From assembly GCF_024199795.1 (NCBI RefSeq), contig NZ_JANADK010000001.1:3472001-3536000 (forward strand): a stretch of 64,000 bases of DNA, written 5' to 3'. Origin of the DNA: Bradyrhizobium sp. CCGB01. Lineage in GTDB: Bacteria; Pseudomonadota; Alphaproteobacteria; Rhizobiales; Xanthobacteraceae. Positions 10,366 through 17,850 of this stretch are shown here, in pieces (the first letter of the stretch is position 1; each line of letters starts with the position of its first letter). The notes below the pieces were generated by a model. That model saw nothing but the letters and a program-made list of their open reading frames with translations. It was not told the DNA's origin and did no database searches. The translations under genes were made by a program, and so were the position numbers.

Positions 10366-10559
10366 CAACGGCCCAAAACAAAATCTGAAAAACAACCCCA
10401 TGCACAGTAGCCGGGGTTAGTCATTTCAATGGTTTGCGCGTTGCGCGATTCCAAAGGTCTGCGCGCAGCGCCGGTACATTGACCCGTCGGGCAAAACACT
10501 GGCATGATGGCACCATCGCGGCCTTATGGTTCGGGACGCGCCGTCAGGCGAGGCACGCC

Positions 10560-12200
10560 ATGAACAGCCCTCCCGCCCGCGATGCCGGCACCGCCGCGGC
10601 TGCCGTGAGCGCCGAGACGCCGATCAATCTGAAGCTCGACAATGCGTCCATGAGTGACATTGCTCATGCGCTTGCGAGTGGGCGGACTACTGCGACCGCA
10701 CTGACGAAAGCCTACCTCGCGCGCATTGAGGCCTACGACCGTGACGGGCCCAAGCTCAACTCCGTGCGCGCGCTCAATCCCGATGCGCTCGCGATCGCGG
10801 GCAAGCTTGACAGCACGAGGCCTTCAGCCGGGCAGTCGCTGGCCGGCATACCGATCCTGGTGAAGGACAACATCGCGACAGGCGACAAGCAGCCGACCAC
10901 GGCGGGCTCGCTGGCGCTGGAGGGCGCACACGCCAGGGACGACTCCACCGTCGTCAAGCTGCTGCGCGAGGCGGGGGCGGTGATCCTGGGCAAGGCGAAC
11001 CTGACGGAGTTCGCCAACATGCTCGCGATCGACATGCCCTCGGGCTACTCATCGCTGGGCGGTCAGGTGAAGAACCCTTACGCGCCGGCGTTGATGGACG
11101 ATCATGGCCATCCGGCGGTGTCCCCGGGGGGCTCGAGCTCGGGGTCTGCGGTCGCTGTGGCCGCGGATCTGTGTGCGGCCTCGATCGGCACCGAGACCTC
11201 GGGCTCGCTGCTGTTCCCCGCCAGCCAGAACGGCCTCGTCACCGTCAAACCGACCGTCGGGCTGATCAGCCGCGCCGGCATTGTGCCGATCGCGCACAGC
11301 TTGGACACCGCAGGGCCGATGACGCGCACGGTACGTGATGCGGCGCTGCTCCTCAACGTACTGGCGGCGAAGGACCCGCGCGATCCGGCGACAGAGCCGC
11401 TGCGGCGGCCAGCCGATTACACCGCCGACTTCACGTCCGATGCGATGAAGGGCGCGCGCATCGGTGTGCCGAGCGACGCCGCCGACCCGCTGAACGATCC
11501 CTATTTCGGCAAGCTGCCACCCAAATCGGCGAAGGTGATGGCGGAGGCGATCAAGGTGCTGGAGGATCTGGGCGCCGTTATCGTGCGCGCCAGCATGCCG
11601 ACAGCCGGCTGGATGAGCGGACCAGGTACGATCATGGCGGTGCTCAACCGCAATCCGCTGAGCGGCAACAAAGGCAATCCGGTCGTGCAGCGGATCGTTT
11701 TCCTCTACGAGCTCAAGCGCGATCTCAACCTCTACCTGAAGGACTGGGCGACCAACACCGCCATCAAGTCCATTGCCGACATCGTGGCCTTCAACGAGGC
11801 AAACGCGGAGAAGGCGCTGCGTTTCGGCCAGGACCTGTTCCTCGCCGCCGACCTCACCCGAGGAGACTTGCGCGAGCGCGAGTACAAGTCGGCGCTTGCC
11901 ATGGACCTGCTCAGCGCCAGGACCCGCGGCATGGATGCCTACATGAACCAGCACAAGCTCGATGCCGTGCTATTCCCCGGCAGCGGAGGCGCCGCGATCG
12001 CCGCCAGGGCAGGCTATCCCAGCGTCATGGTGCCGGGCGGCTTCATCTCGGGAGCTGACGACAAGGACACGCCCGACTATCCGCTCGGCATCACCTTCGC
12101 GGGCCGTGCCTGGAGCGAGCACAAGCTTCTGCGTCTGGCCTACGCCTACGAGCAGGCCTCCAACATGCGCAAACCGCCGCCGGGTTTGCCAGCCCTGTAG
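10560..12200 (+). CDS. Amidase-signature family enzyme (second amidase)
   Basis: Amidase-signature hydrolase of about 546 residues. The triad elements are Lys in IPILVKDNIATG, cis-Ser in HPAVSPGGSSSGSAVAVAADL and the nucleophile in ASIGTETSGSLLFPASQNG. The GTETSGS form resembles the peptide-amidase/glutamyl-tRNA amidotransferase-like branch rather than the GGGSTR form of the first amidase at 3.4-4.8 kb. No clear export signal is seen from the ATG at 10560, but the frame is open back to 10434, so the start is uncertain. A 250 bp gap with a stem-loop separates it from the ABC binding protein, so it may have its own promoter. It probably works on substrates brought in by the neighbouring importer. 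Confidence 0.83.
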   Translation: MNSPPARDAGTAAAAVSAETPINLKLDNASMSDIAHALASGRTTATALTKAYLARIEAYDRDGPKLNSVRALNPDALAIAGKLDSTRPSAGQSLAGIPILVKDNIATGDKQPTTAGSLALEGAHARDDSTVVKLLREAGAVILGKANLTEFANMLAIDMPSGYSSLGGQVKNPYAPALMDDHGHPAVSPGGSSSGSAVAVAADLCAASIGTETSGSLLFPASQNGLVTVKPTVGLISRAGIVPIAHSLDTAGPMTRTVRDAALLLNVLAAKDPRDPATEPLRRPADYTADFTSDAMKGARIGVPSDAADPLNDPYFGKLPPKSAKVMAEAIKVLEDLGAVIVRASMPTAGWMSGPGTIMAVLNRNPLSGNKGNPVVQRIVFLYELKRDLNLYLKDWATNTAIKSIADIVAFNEANAEKALRFGQDLFLAADLTRGDLREREYKSALAMDLLSARTRGMDAYMNQHKLDAVLFPGSGGAAIAARAGYPSVMVPGGFISGADDKDTPDYPLGITFAGRAWSEHKLLRLAYAYEQASNMRKPPPGLPAL

Positions 12201-12326
12201 CGTTCACAGGTCTCCTCGCACGGTGAGTAACGCCTGGAGGTCTCTGCAATTGGTCCATTCAGGACTTGCATTGGGAGACCACGTCTGGCTGGCTCTTGGT
12301 CGCCCGTAGCCAAATCGGAACTTTCC

Positions 12327-12953
12327 ATGATCCATTTCGACACGTTGCTGACCTACATTGCGGTGGTTCTCGGTCTCTTCCTCATTCCGGGTCCCGCCGT
12401 CCTCTTGGTGCTCGCGCGCTCGTCTGTAGGCGGACATCGCGTCGGAATAGCCACCGGTCTCGGCATCGCCACCGGTGACATGCTTCACACGGCGATGGCC
12501 ACGCTCGGATTATCGGCGGTGCTGATGACGTCCGCTCTCGCCTTCAGCCTGGTGAAATATGCCGGTGCTGCCTACCTCATATATCTCGGCATCCGCACGT
12601 TGATGGAACGAGGCGAAGATCTCAAATTGGCGCGGTCGCGTCTGGTCGATGCGCCGCTCGCCTTCCGGCAGGCCGTTCTTGCCGAAGTGCTGAACCCGAA
12701 AACGGCGCTCTTCTTCCTGGCCTTCCTGCCCCAGTTCGTGCATCCCGAGCGAGGCTCCATCGTCGCGCAGCTTGCGGTTCTCGGTCTCGTCTTCGTGATC
12801 ATGAGCGCCATCTACACGGCGTTGATCGCTCTCGCCGCCGGACAGGTCGCGGGCTGGCTCGCCCGTCACCGCAGCATCGGTCGCTGGCAAGGCCGCGTCG
12901 TCGGAGCGATCTACCTGGGTCTCGGTGTTCGCATGGCCTTGCAGCAGAGGTAG
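12327..12953 (+). CDS. LysE/RhtB-family amino-acid exporter
   Basis: Inner-membrane efflux protein of 208 residues. The N-terminus FLIPGPAVLLVLARSSVGG is the family signature (PGP then a run of small residues), followed by GIATGLGIATGDMLHTAMA. Five to six hydrophobic helices are evident, and the central VLNPKTALFFLAFLPQFV matches the conserved N-P-K-x-x-x-F-F motif. Length fits the LysE/RhtB family. Members export amino acids such as threonine or homoserine, but specificity is not readable here. It stands alone between the second amidase and a CorA-type gene. No Shine-Dalgarno of quality is visible before the ATG. Confidence 0.9.
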   Translation: MIHFDTLLTYIAVVLGLFLIPGPAVLLVLARSSVGGHRVGIATGLGIATGDMLHTAMATLGLSAVLMTSALAFSLVKYAGAAYLIYLGIRTLMERGEDLKLARSRLVDAPLAFRQAVLAEVLNPKTALFFLAFLPQFVHPERGSIVAQLAVLGLVFVIMSAIYTALIALAAGQVAGWLARHRSIGRWQGRVVGAIYLGLGVRMALQQR

Positions 12954-13127
12954 TCCGATCGATGAATGGCCTCGCTGCATTCCACACCCCGGCGTAACAG
13001 AGGACGCTATCAATCGAGCGGGCCTGGGCCGCACCGACATTGAACGTTTGGAACCTTCATGCGTTAGCTCGGCGCAGGATGGCCGCATGCCGCGCGATCC
13101 GGCGCGAAGCCATGCGGAGTTCGGTTC

Positions 13128-14102
13128 TTGCTCAAACTGTACAGGTGGCCGACTGACGACTGGCAAGGCATCGGCGCGGAAATGCCCTCGGAGATCATCT
13201 GGGCGGACCTGCTGAACGCGAGCGCTGAGGAAAAGCAGTTCGTCGAGCGATTGCTGAAGATACGCATCCCGTCCGAGGAGTCGCTCAGCGAGATCGAGGC
13301 GTCGAGCCGACTGATCTTCGATCATGGCACGCTCTATCTCGGCTCGCCTGCGGTCCGGCTCAACGAGGACAACGAGGCCGAGATCACGCCGGTCGGCTTC
13401 GTCATCGGCCCGCATGTGCTGGTGACGGTGCGCTTTGCGGAGCTGCCGATCTTCGACCAGATCAGCAAGCGCGTCGGCTCCGATGACAGCCTCGAGAACG
13501 GCATGTGCGTGTTCACCAGCCTGCTCGAAGCGATGATCGACCGCGGCGCCGATACTCTGGAGCATCTCGCCGCGAGGGTCGACACGCTCTCGCGAGGTGT
13601 GTTCAAAGGCGGACTGGTTCGCTCGAGAAGGCCGGTCCGCTCCAGCCGCAGGATGCGCGAGGCGCTGGAGAATATCGGCGAACTGGCCGACCGGCTGGCC
13701 AAGGCGCGAGACGTCCTGCTCGGGGTCGGGCGAATTGCGTCATTTGCCGGCGATGTGGGCGGAGAGTGGATCACGGAGGCGTCGAAGAAGCGCCTCCATG
13801 CCGTGTCGAAGGATGTCGCCTCGCTCAGCGACTACGAGACGCGATTGACGGACAAGATCCAGCTTCTGCTCGACGCGGTGCTCGGCTTCATCAACATCCA
13901 GCAGAACGAGCTGTTCAAGATCCTGACCATCGTCTCCGTCGTCGGTGTGCCGCCGACGATCCTGGTCGGCGTCTGGGGCATGAACTTCAAGAACATGCCG
14001 GAGCTGAGCTGGACCTTCGGCTATCCATTGGCACTGCTCGCTATCATCGCCAGCGCCTTGCTGCCGCTGATCTGGTTCAGGCGGCGCGGCTGGTTCGAGT
14101 GA
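13128..14102 (+). CDS. CorA-family divalent cation transporter (Mg/Co/Ni/Zn)
   Basis: Membrane transporter of 324 residues of the CorA superfamily. The long soluble N-terminal domain is followed by coiled regions and two C-terminal transmembrane helices. The first helix ends in the signature GMN: ILVGVWGMNFKNMPELSW. The final basic RRRGWFE tail is typical. The start is a TTG at 13128 preceded by GGAG at 13116-13119, giving MLKLYRW, a common CorA N-terminus; no in-frame ATG upstream fits. It could move Mg2+, Co2+, Ni2+ or Zn2+, and ion choice cannot be told from sequence alone. It converges on the hydrolase gene across a bidirectional terminator-like hairpin. Confidence 0.9.
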   Translation: MLKLYRWPTDDWQGIGAEMPSEIIWADLLNASAEEKQFVERLLKIRIPSEESLSEIEASSRLIFDHGTLYLGSPAVRLNEDNEAEITPVGFVIGPHVLVTVRFAELPIFDQISKRVGSDDSLENGMCVFTSLLEAMIDRGADTLEHLAARVDTLSRGVFKGGLVRSRRPVRSSRRMREALENIGELADRLAKARDVLLGVGRIASFAGDVGGEWITEASKKRLHAVSKDVASLSDYETRLTDKIQLLLDAVLGFINIQQNELFKILTIVSVVGVPPTILVGVWGMNFKNMPELSWTFGYPLALLAIIASALLPLIWFRRRGWFE

Positions 14103-14107
14103 TGGAA

Positions 14108-14137
14108 GCGGCGCACCGTTCGTGAACGATGCGCCGC
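14108..14137. terminator. Bidirectional terminator-like hairpin
   Basis: The 30-nt palindrome pairs GCGGCGCA (14108-14115) with TGCGCCGC (14130-14137), and inside it CGTTC with GAACG around a 2-nt loop; one C/A mismatch separates the two stems. It sits in the 43 bp between the convergent CorA-type and hydrolase genes, where it could stop transcription from both sides. No strong U-run is present. Confidence 0.62.
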
Positions 14138-14145
14138 CCGTCGGT

Positions 14146-14766
14146 TCATGCTGCTTTCGCGTCGACGTTGCCGATCCAGTTGCGGGCCAGCGTGACGTCG
14201 GCCTGCGACAATTGATGGCCTGCCGGCAGCACCTTGTGGTCGACACGCGCTCCCGATTCCGACAGCAGCGCCGCAAGCCGCGCCGAATTGCTCGCCGGCA
14301 CGATCGGATCAGCCTGCCCGGACAGGAGCAGAACAGGCTTGCCGCCGAGTTCCGCCTTCGGTGCGTCCGACAGCGGCACCATGGCGCGCAGCAGGATTGC
14401 GCCTGCAAGCGCCTCCGGCTTCAGCAGCAACAGCGCGGCCGCGATGTTGGCGCCGTTGGAGAAGCCGACCGCGACCGGCGCGGCGATGCCGTATTGCTTT
14501 CGCGAATCCGCGACGAAGTCGCCGAGCTCGAGCGCGCGGCGACGCACGTCCTCCTCGTCGAACACGCCTTCCGCAAGGCGGCGGAAGAAGCGCGGCATGC
14601 CGTGCTCGAGCACGCGGCCGCGCGGCGAGAGCAGGGCGGAGCCGGGCGAGATCATCTTGCCGAGCCCGAGCAGGTCGTTCTCGTCACCGCCGGTGCCGTG
14701 CAACAGCAGGAGCGAAGGGGAGCCCGCGTCGCGCGCGGGCTCGTAACGATGGATGAACTCGGTCAT
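14146..14766 (-). CDS. MhqD-like alpha/beta hydrolase (carboxylesterase/phospholipase family)
   Basis: Alpha/beta hydrolase of 206 residues. The oxyanion segment is LLLLHGTGGDENDLL, the nucleophile elbow is VGFSNGANIAAALL (Ser in G-F-S-N-G), the acid is in LLSGQADPIVP and the His in LPAGHQLS. This is the pattern of the small carboxylesterases paired with ring-cleaving dioxygenases, as MhqD with MhqO in Bacillus. Its ATG overlaps the stop of the dioxygenase gene by four bases, so the two are co-translated. Likely role: hydrolysing ring-cleavage or quinone/aromatic adduct products. No signal peptide. The role is inferred from context. Confidence 0.85.
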   Translation of the reverse strand: MTEFIHRYEPARDAGSPSLLLLHGTGGDENDLLGLGKMISPGSALLSPRGRVLEHGMPRFFRRLAEGVFDEEDVRRRALELGDFVADSRKQYGIAAPVAVGFSNGANIAAALLLLKPEALAGAILLRAMVPLSDAPKAELGGKPVLLLSGQADPIVPASNSARLAALLSESGARVDHKVLPAGHQLSQADVTLARNWIGNVDAKAA

Positions 14767-15701
14767 GATGCGGTCTCTTCCAAGCTCGGCAGCACGCCCT
14801 CGATCTGCTTGCGCTGCGCTTCGAGGAAGCTCGGCAGCTTGAGGTCACGTCCCAGCGTCGCGACGGGTTCGTCGACGGCGAAGCCGGGGATGTCGGTCGC
14901 GATCTCGAACAGCACGCCGCCGGGCTCGCGGAAATAGATCGAGCGGAAGTAGTTGCGGTCCCTTTGCTCGGTCGGATGCAGGCCGTGATTGCTCACGAGC
15001 CTCTCGGCCATCTTGCCCTGCTCGGCATCGTCGGCTGCGCGGAAGGCGATGTGATGCACTGAGCCGCCGCCCTGATGCCCACGCAAGAAGCCCTTGGCCT
15101 CGTAGATATCGACGACGCTGCCTTCGGCATCGCCCGGCGCCTTGAAGCGGATCACGGAGCCTTCGCGCCCCGTCTCCTTGAAGCCGAACACGTCGGCGAG
15201 GACGGCAGCTGTCTTCGCCGCGCTGTCGAGCAGCAAGGTCACGCCGTGGAAGCCGCGGATCGCATGCTCGGCCGGGATGTCGCCGTTGCTCCAGCCGGGC
15301 TCGTTCTCGGCGCCGGGGACGCCAACGAGGGCGAGCGCCATGCCGTCGGGATCGGTGAACGGCAGCACGGATTCGCCGAAGCGCTTCTCCAGCGCTTCAT
15401 AGGCGATGCCCTTCTCGGTGAAGCGCTGCGTCCAGTAGCCGAGCGAGCGCTGCGGCACGCGGAAGGCGGTCTGATGGGTCTCGCCGACGCCGCGGCGCCC
15501 GGCCGGCACGCCAGCCCACGGGAAGAAGGTCAGGATGGTGCCGGGGCGGCCGGTCTCGTCGCCGTAATAGAAGTGATAGGTGCCGGGATCGTCGAAATTG
15601 ACCGTCTTCTTGACGAAGCGCAGGCCGAGATCCCGGGTGTAGAAGCCGAAATTGCGGATGGGGTCGCCGGCGATCGCGGTGACATGGTGCAGTCCAGACA
15701 T
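14763..15701 (-). CDS. Ring-cleaving dioxygenase, two-domain VOC family (MhqO-like)
   Basis: Protein of 312 residues with two vicinal-oxygen-chelate domains. Each half begins with a metal-ligand His motif: LHHVTAIAGDP near the N-terminus and GFHGVTLLLDSA near residue 150; HHIAFRA and GGVLFEIATDIPGF in the second half supply further ligands (His, Glu). This is the MhqO/YkcA-type glyoxalase/dioxygenase family linked to hydroquinone and quinone detoxification. The start ATG (15701) was chosen for its strong GGAGGACGACC ribosome site; upstream codons to 15782 are not family-like. It is transcribed with the MhqD-like hydrolase and diverges from a LysR gene, a familiar arrangement in proteobacteria. 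Substrate unproven. Confidence 0.87.
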   Translation of the reverse strand: MSGLHHVTAIAGDPIRNFGFYTRDLGLRFVKKTVNFDDPGTYHFYYGDETGRPGTILTFFPWAGVPAGRRGVGETHQTAFRVPQRSLGYWTQRFTEKGIAYEALEKRFGESVLPFTDPDGMALALVGVPGAENEPGWSNGDIPAEHAIRGFHGVTLLLDSAAKTAAVLADVFGFKETGREGSVIRFKAPGDAEGSVVDIYEAKGFLRGHQGGGSVHHIAFRAADDAEQGKMAERLVSNHGLHPTEQRDRNYFRSIYFREPGGVLFEIATDIPGFAVDEPVATLGRDLKLPSFLEAQRKQIEGVLPSLEETAS

Positions 15702-15760
15702 GGTCGTCCTCCAGAATTCGGGGAGCGGTCTTGCTCTGGCAGGAAATATCGTTCCGCTTT

Positions 15761-15817
15761 GGATTGGAGACAATCCGTGCAAATATGACGTCTATGTCTA
15801 CGATTTGGAAACAATCG
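15761..15817. promoter_or_regulatory. Twin dyad operator between dioxygenase and LysR genes
   Basis: Two related sites lie in the 129 bp divergent intergenic region. Site 1 is the perfect dyad GGATTG-GAGA-CAATCC (15761-15776). Site 2 is CGATT-TGGAAAC-AATCG (15801-15817). Their cores GATTGGAGACAATC and GATTTGGAAACAATC differ by one insertion and one base and start 40 bp apart, about four helical turns. This looks like a tandem LysR-type operator. Motifs are seen directly; binding is inferred. Confidence 0.55.
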
Positions 15818-15830
15818 CCGGGGCGGGCCC

Positions 15831-16712
15831 TTGGATAAGGTCGCCAGCCTGCGGGCCTTCGTCAAAGTGGTCGAAAGCGGCAGCTTTGCCGAAGCGGGCC
15901 GGCAGCTGCGGCTGTCGCGCTCGGCGATCAGCAAATACATCGCCGACCTCGAGGAGAGCCTCGGCGTCCAGCTGCTGAACCGGACCACCCGGCACGCGAG
16001 CCCGACCGAGAACGGCCAGCGCTATTTCGAGCGGGCCGTCGTGATCCTCTCGGAGATCGAGGCCGCCGACCAGGCGGTGACGCAGGCCCAATCGGCGCCG
16101 CGCGGCCTGCTGCGCGTCAATGCGCCGATGTCGTTCGGCACGATGCGGTTAGGGCCGGTGCTCGCCGATTTCATGGCGCGCTATGGCGAGCTTCAGCTCC
16201 AGATCGTGCTCAGCGACGATCTGCTCGATCCCGTCCAGGACGGCTTTGACGTGACGCTGCGGATCGCGGAGCTGGAATCCTCCAGCCTGATCGCGCGAAA
16301 AATCATGCCGGTCGCGCGCATGATCTGCGCCTCGCCGGATTATCTTTCGCGTCACGGCACGCCAAAACATCCGCAGGATCTGCGCGAGCATGCCTCGTTG
16401 ACCTACGGCTTCCTGCTCACCGGCAATCAATGGAAACTCACCGGCCGCGACGGCGATCACTGGATCCAGCCGGCCTGGTCGCTCTGCGTCAACAATGCCG
16501 AAGTGCTGCGCGACGCCGCGATCAAGGGCAGGGGGCTGGCGCTGCTGCCTGAGTTCATCGCTGCCGATGCTTTGCGGAAAGGTGAGCTGCAGACCGTGCT
16601 GGACGACTATTCCGCGCCGCCGCTCGCGCTCTATGCGGTCTATCCGCCGACGCGGCATCTGTCGGTGAAGGTGCGGCTGTTCATTGATTTTCTGGTGGAG
16701 CGGTTTGGCTAG
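15831..16712 (+). CDS. LysR-family transcriptional regulator
   Basis: Regulator of about 293 residues. The helix-turn-helix is evident in MDKVASLRAFVKVVESGSFA, GRQLRLSRSAISKYIADLEE and GVQLLNRTTRHASPTENG, which is the CrgA/DsdC-like branch with a short first helix. The effector domain includes LLRVNAPMSFG and NNAEVLRDAAIKGRGLALLPEF. The start is a TTG at 15831; the nearby upstream ATGs are out of frame. It diverges from the ring-cleaving dioxygenase/hydrolase pair and probably controls it through the twin dyads in the shared intergenic region. About 200 bp without a recognisable feature follow its stop. Confidence 0.88.
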   Translation: MDKVASLRAFVKVVESGSFAEAGRQLRLSRSAISKYIADLEESLGVQLLNRTTRHASPTENGQRYFERAVVILSEIEAADQAVTQAQSAPRGLLRVNAPMSFGTMRLGPVLADFMARYGELQLQIVLSDDLLDPVQDGFDVTLRIAELESSSLIARKIMPVARMICASPDYLSRHGTPKHPQDLREHASLTYGFLLTGNQWKLTGRDGDHWIQPAWSLCVNNAEVLRDAAIKGRGLALLPEFIAADALRKGELQTVLDDYSAPPLALYAVYPPTRHLSVKVRLFIDFLVERFG

Positions 16713-16918
16713 GGTATGAAAGAGGCCCCAACTGAGGACGGCAGCAGGCTACATGGCAACGCTGATTCATGAGGTTTGGATGGGTGCAAACGGTTTGCCT
16801 TGTAGTTCCAGCAGGTTCGCGCGATCCGCCACGTCAAAGCTCGCGTCGCTAAGCGGATGTTATGCTCGGACGTCCCGCCGAGAAAGCCGAGCTGAGAACA
16901 TCAGCCCGGCTCGTCGTC

Positions 16919-17842
16919 CTATTTCTTGCTGTCGAGAAACGCGCGCACCGCCTTCACGGTGGCCTCCGGCTGCTCTTCCATCAGCCAGTGGCCGGCGTCC
17001 GGAATGACGACCTCGGTGACATCTGTCGCCGCATTCCGCATCACGACGGCCTCCATCTTGCCGAATGATTTCTCGCCACCAACGGCGAGCACGGGAATGC
17101 TCAACTTGGTTGCGATCGCCTTCTTGTTGTCCTCGGCGTCGGTGCGGATCGCCCTGAATTGCGCGAACGCCGCGTGCATGGCGCCTGGTCGCGCATAGAG
17201 CTCTGCGTAGTGGCGACGCATCCCTTCCGTGACCTTGGAGGGCGTGCCCGCGAATTCGTTCCAGAAGCGGTCGAGGTAGATGCGCTCGCGGCCCTTGACC
17301 AGCCGTTCCATGTCGGGGCCGCCGAAATCGAAGTGCCAGAGCTGCGGGCTGCGGACGACCTCGTCCCACGGCGGCACGCCGGGCACCGGGGCATCCATGA
17401 CGACCAGTTTTTCGGTGAGATCGCGATAGCGGGCCGCGTAGGCATAGGCCACCATGGTGCCGATATCGTGTCCGACGACGAAAGCCTTCTCGATGCCGAG
17501 CGACTGCAGGATGGCGCGCATGTCGGCGGCCTGGGTCCATTTGTCGTAGCCATTATCGGGTTTGGCCGAGAGGCCCATGCCGCGCAGATCCGGCACGACT
17601 ACCGTGTGATCGTGCACGAGGTCAGCGCCAAGCTTTGCCCACATGTCGCCGGTATCGCCAAAGCCGTGGATCAGGATGACGGCCGGCCCTTGACCGCCGA
17701 CGCGCACGTGAATCTGCGTGCCGTTGGCCGCGATGGTTTTGGTTTTGAAGGTGGACGGGAATTGTTCGACCTCGGCGCGCGCGGCAGGAGCGAACAGCAT
17801 GAGGAGAATTGCGAGGTATCTTGCGCGCACGGGCGACTCCAT
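16919..17842 (-). CDS. Exported alpha/beta hydrolase, epoxide hydrolase/haloacetate dehalogenase-like
   Basis: Hydrolase of 307 residues with a signal peptide (RARYLAILLMLFAPAARA, cleavage near 23). The oxyanion HGFGDTGDMW (from His59) and the elbow VVGHDIGTMVAY place an Asp (126) at the nucleophile position, the mark of epoxide hydrolases and haloacetate dehalogenases rather than Ser esterases. The catalytic His is in PDAGHWLMEEQPE near the C-terminus. The start ATG is 8 nt after the stop of the sensor-kinase gene, so it is probably the third gene of that operon. The frame remains open far upstream inside the kinase gene, but the residues there are not hydrolase-like. The physiological substrate, and why it is exported beside a sensor kinase, are unknown. 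Confidence 0.87.
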   Translation of the reverse strand: MESPVRARYLAILLMLFAPAARAEVEQFPSTFKTKTIAANGTQIHVRVGGQGPAVILIHGFGDTGDMWAKLGADLVHDHTVVVPDLRGMGLSAKPDNGYDKWTQAADMRAILQSLGIEKAFVVGHDIGTMVAYAYAARYRDLTEKLVVMDAPVPGVPPWDEVVRSPQLWHFDFGGPDMERLVKGRERIYLDRFWNEFAGTPSKVTEGMRRHYAELYARPGAMHAAFAQFRAIRTDAEDNKKAIATKLSIPVLAVGGEKSFGKMEAVVMRNAATDVTEVVIPDAGHWLMEEQPEATVKAVRAFLDSKK

Positions 17843-17850
17843 CTTGTATG

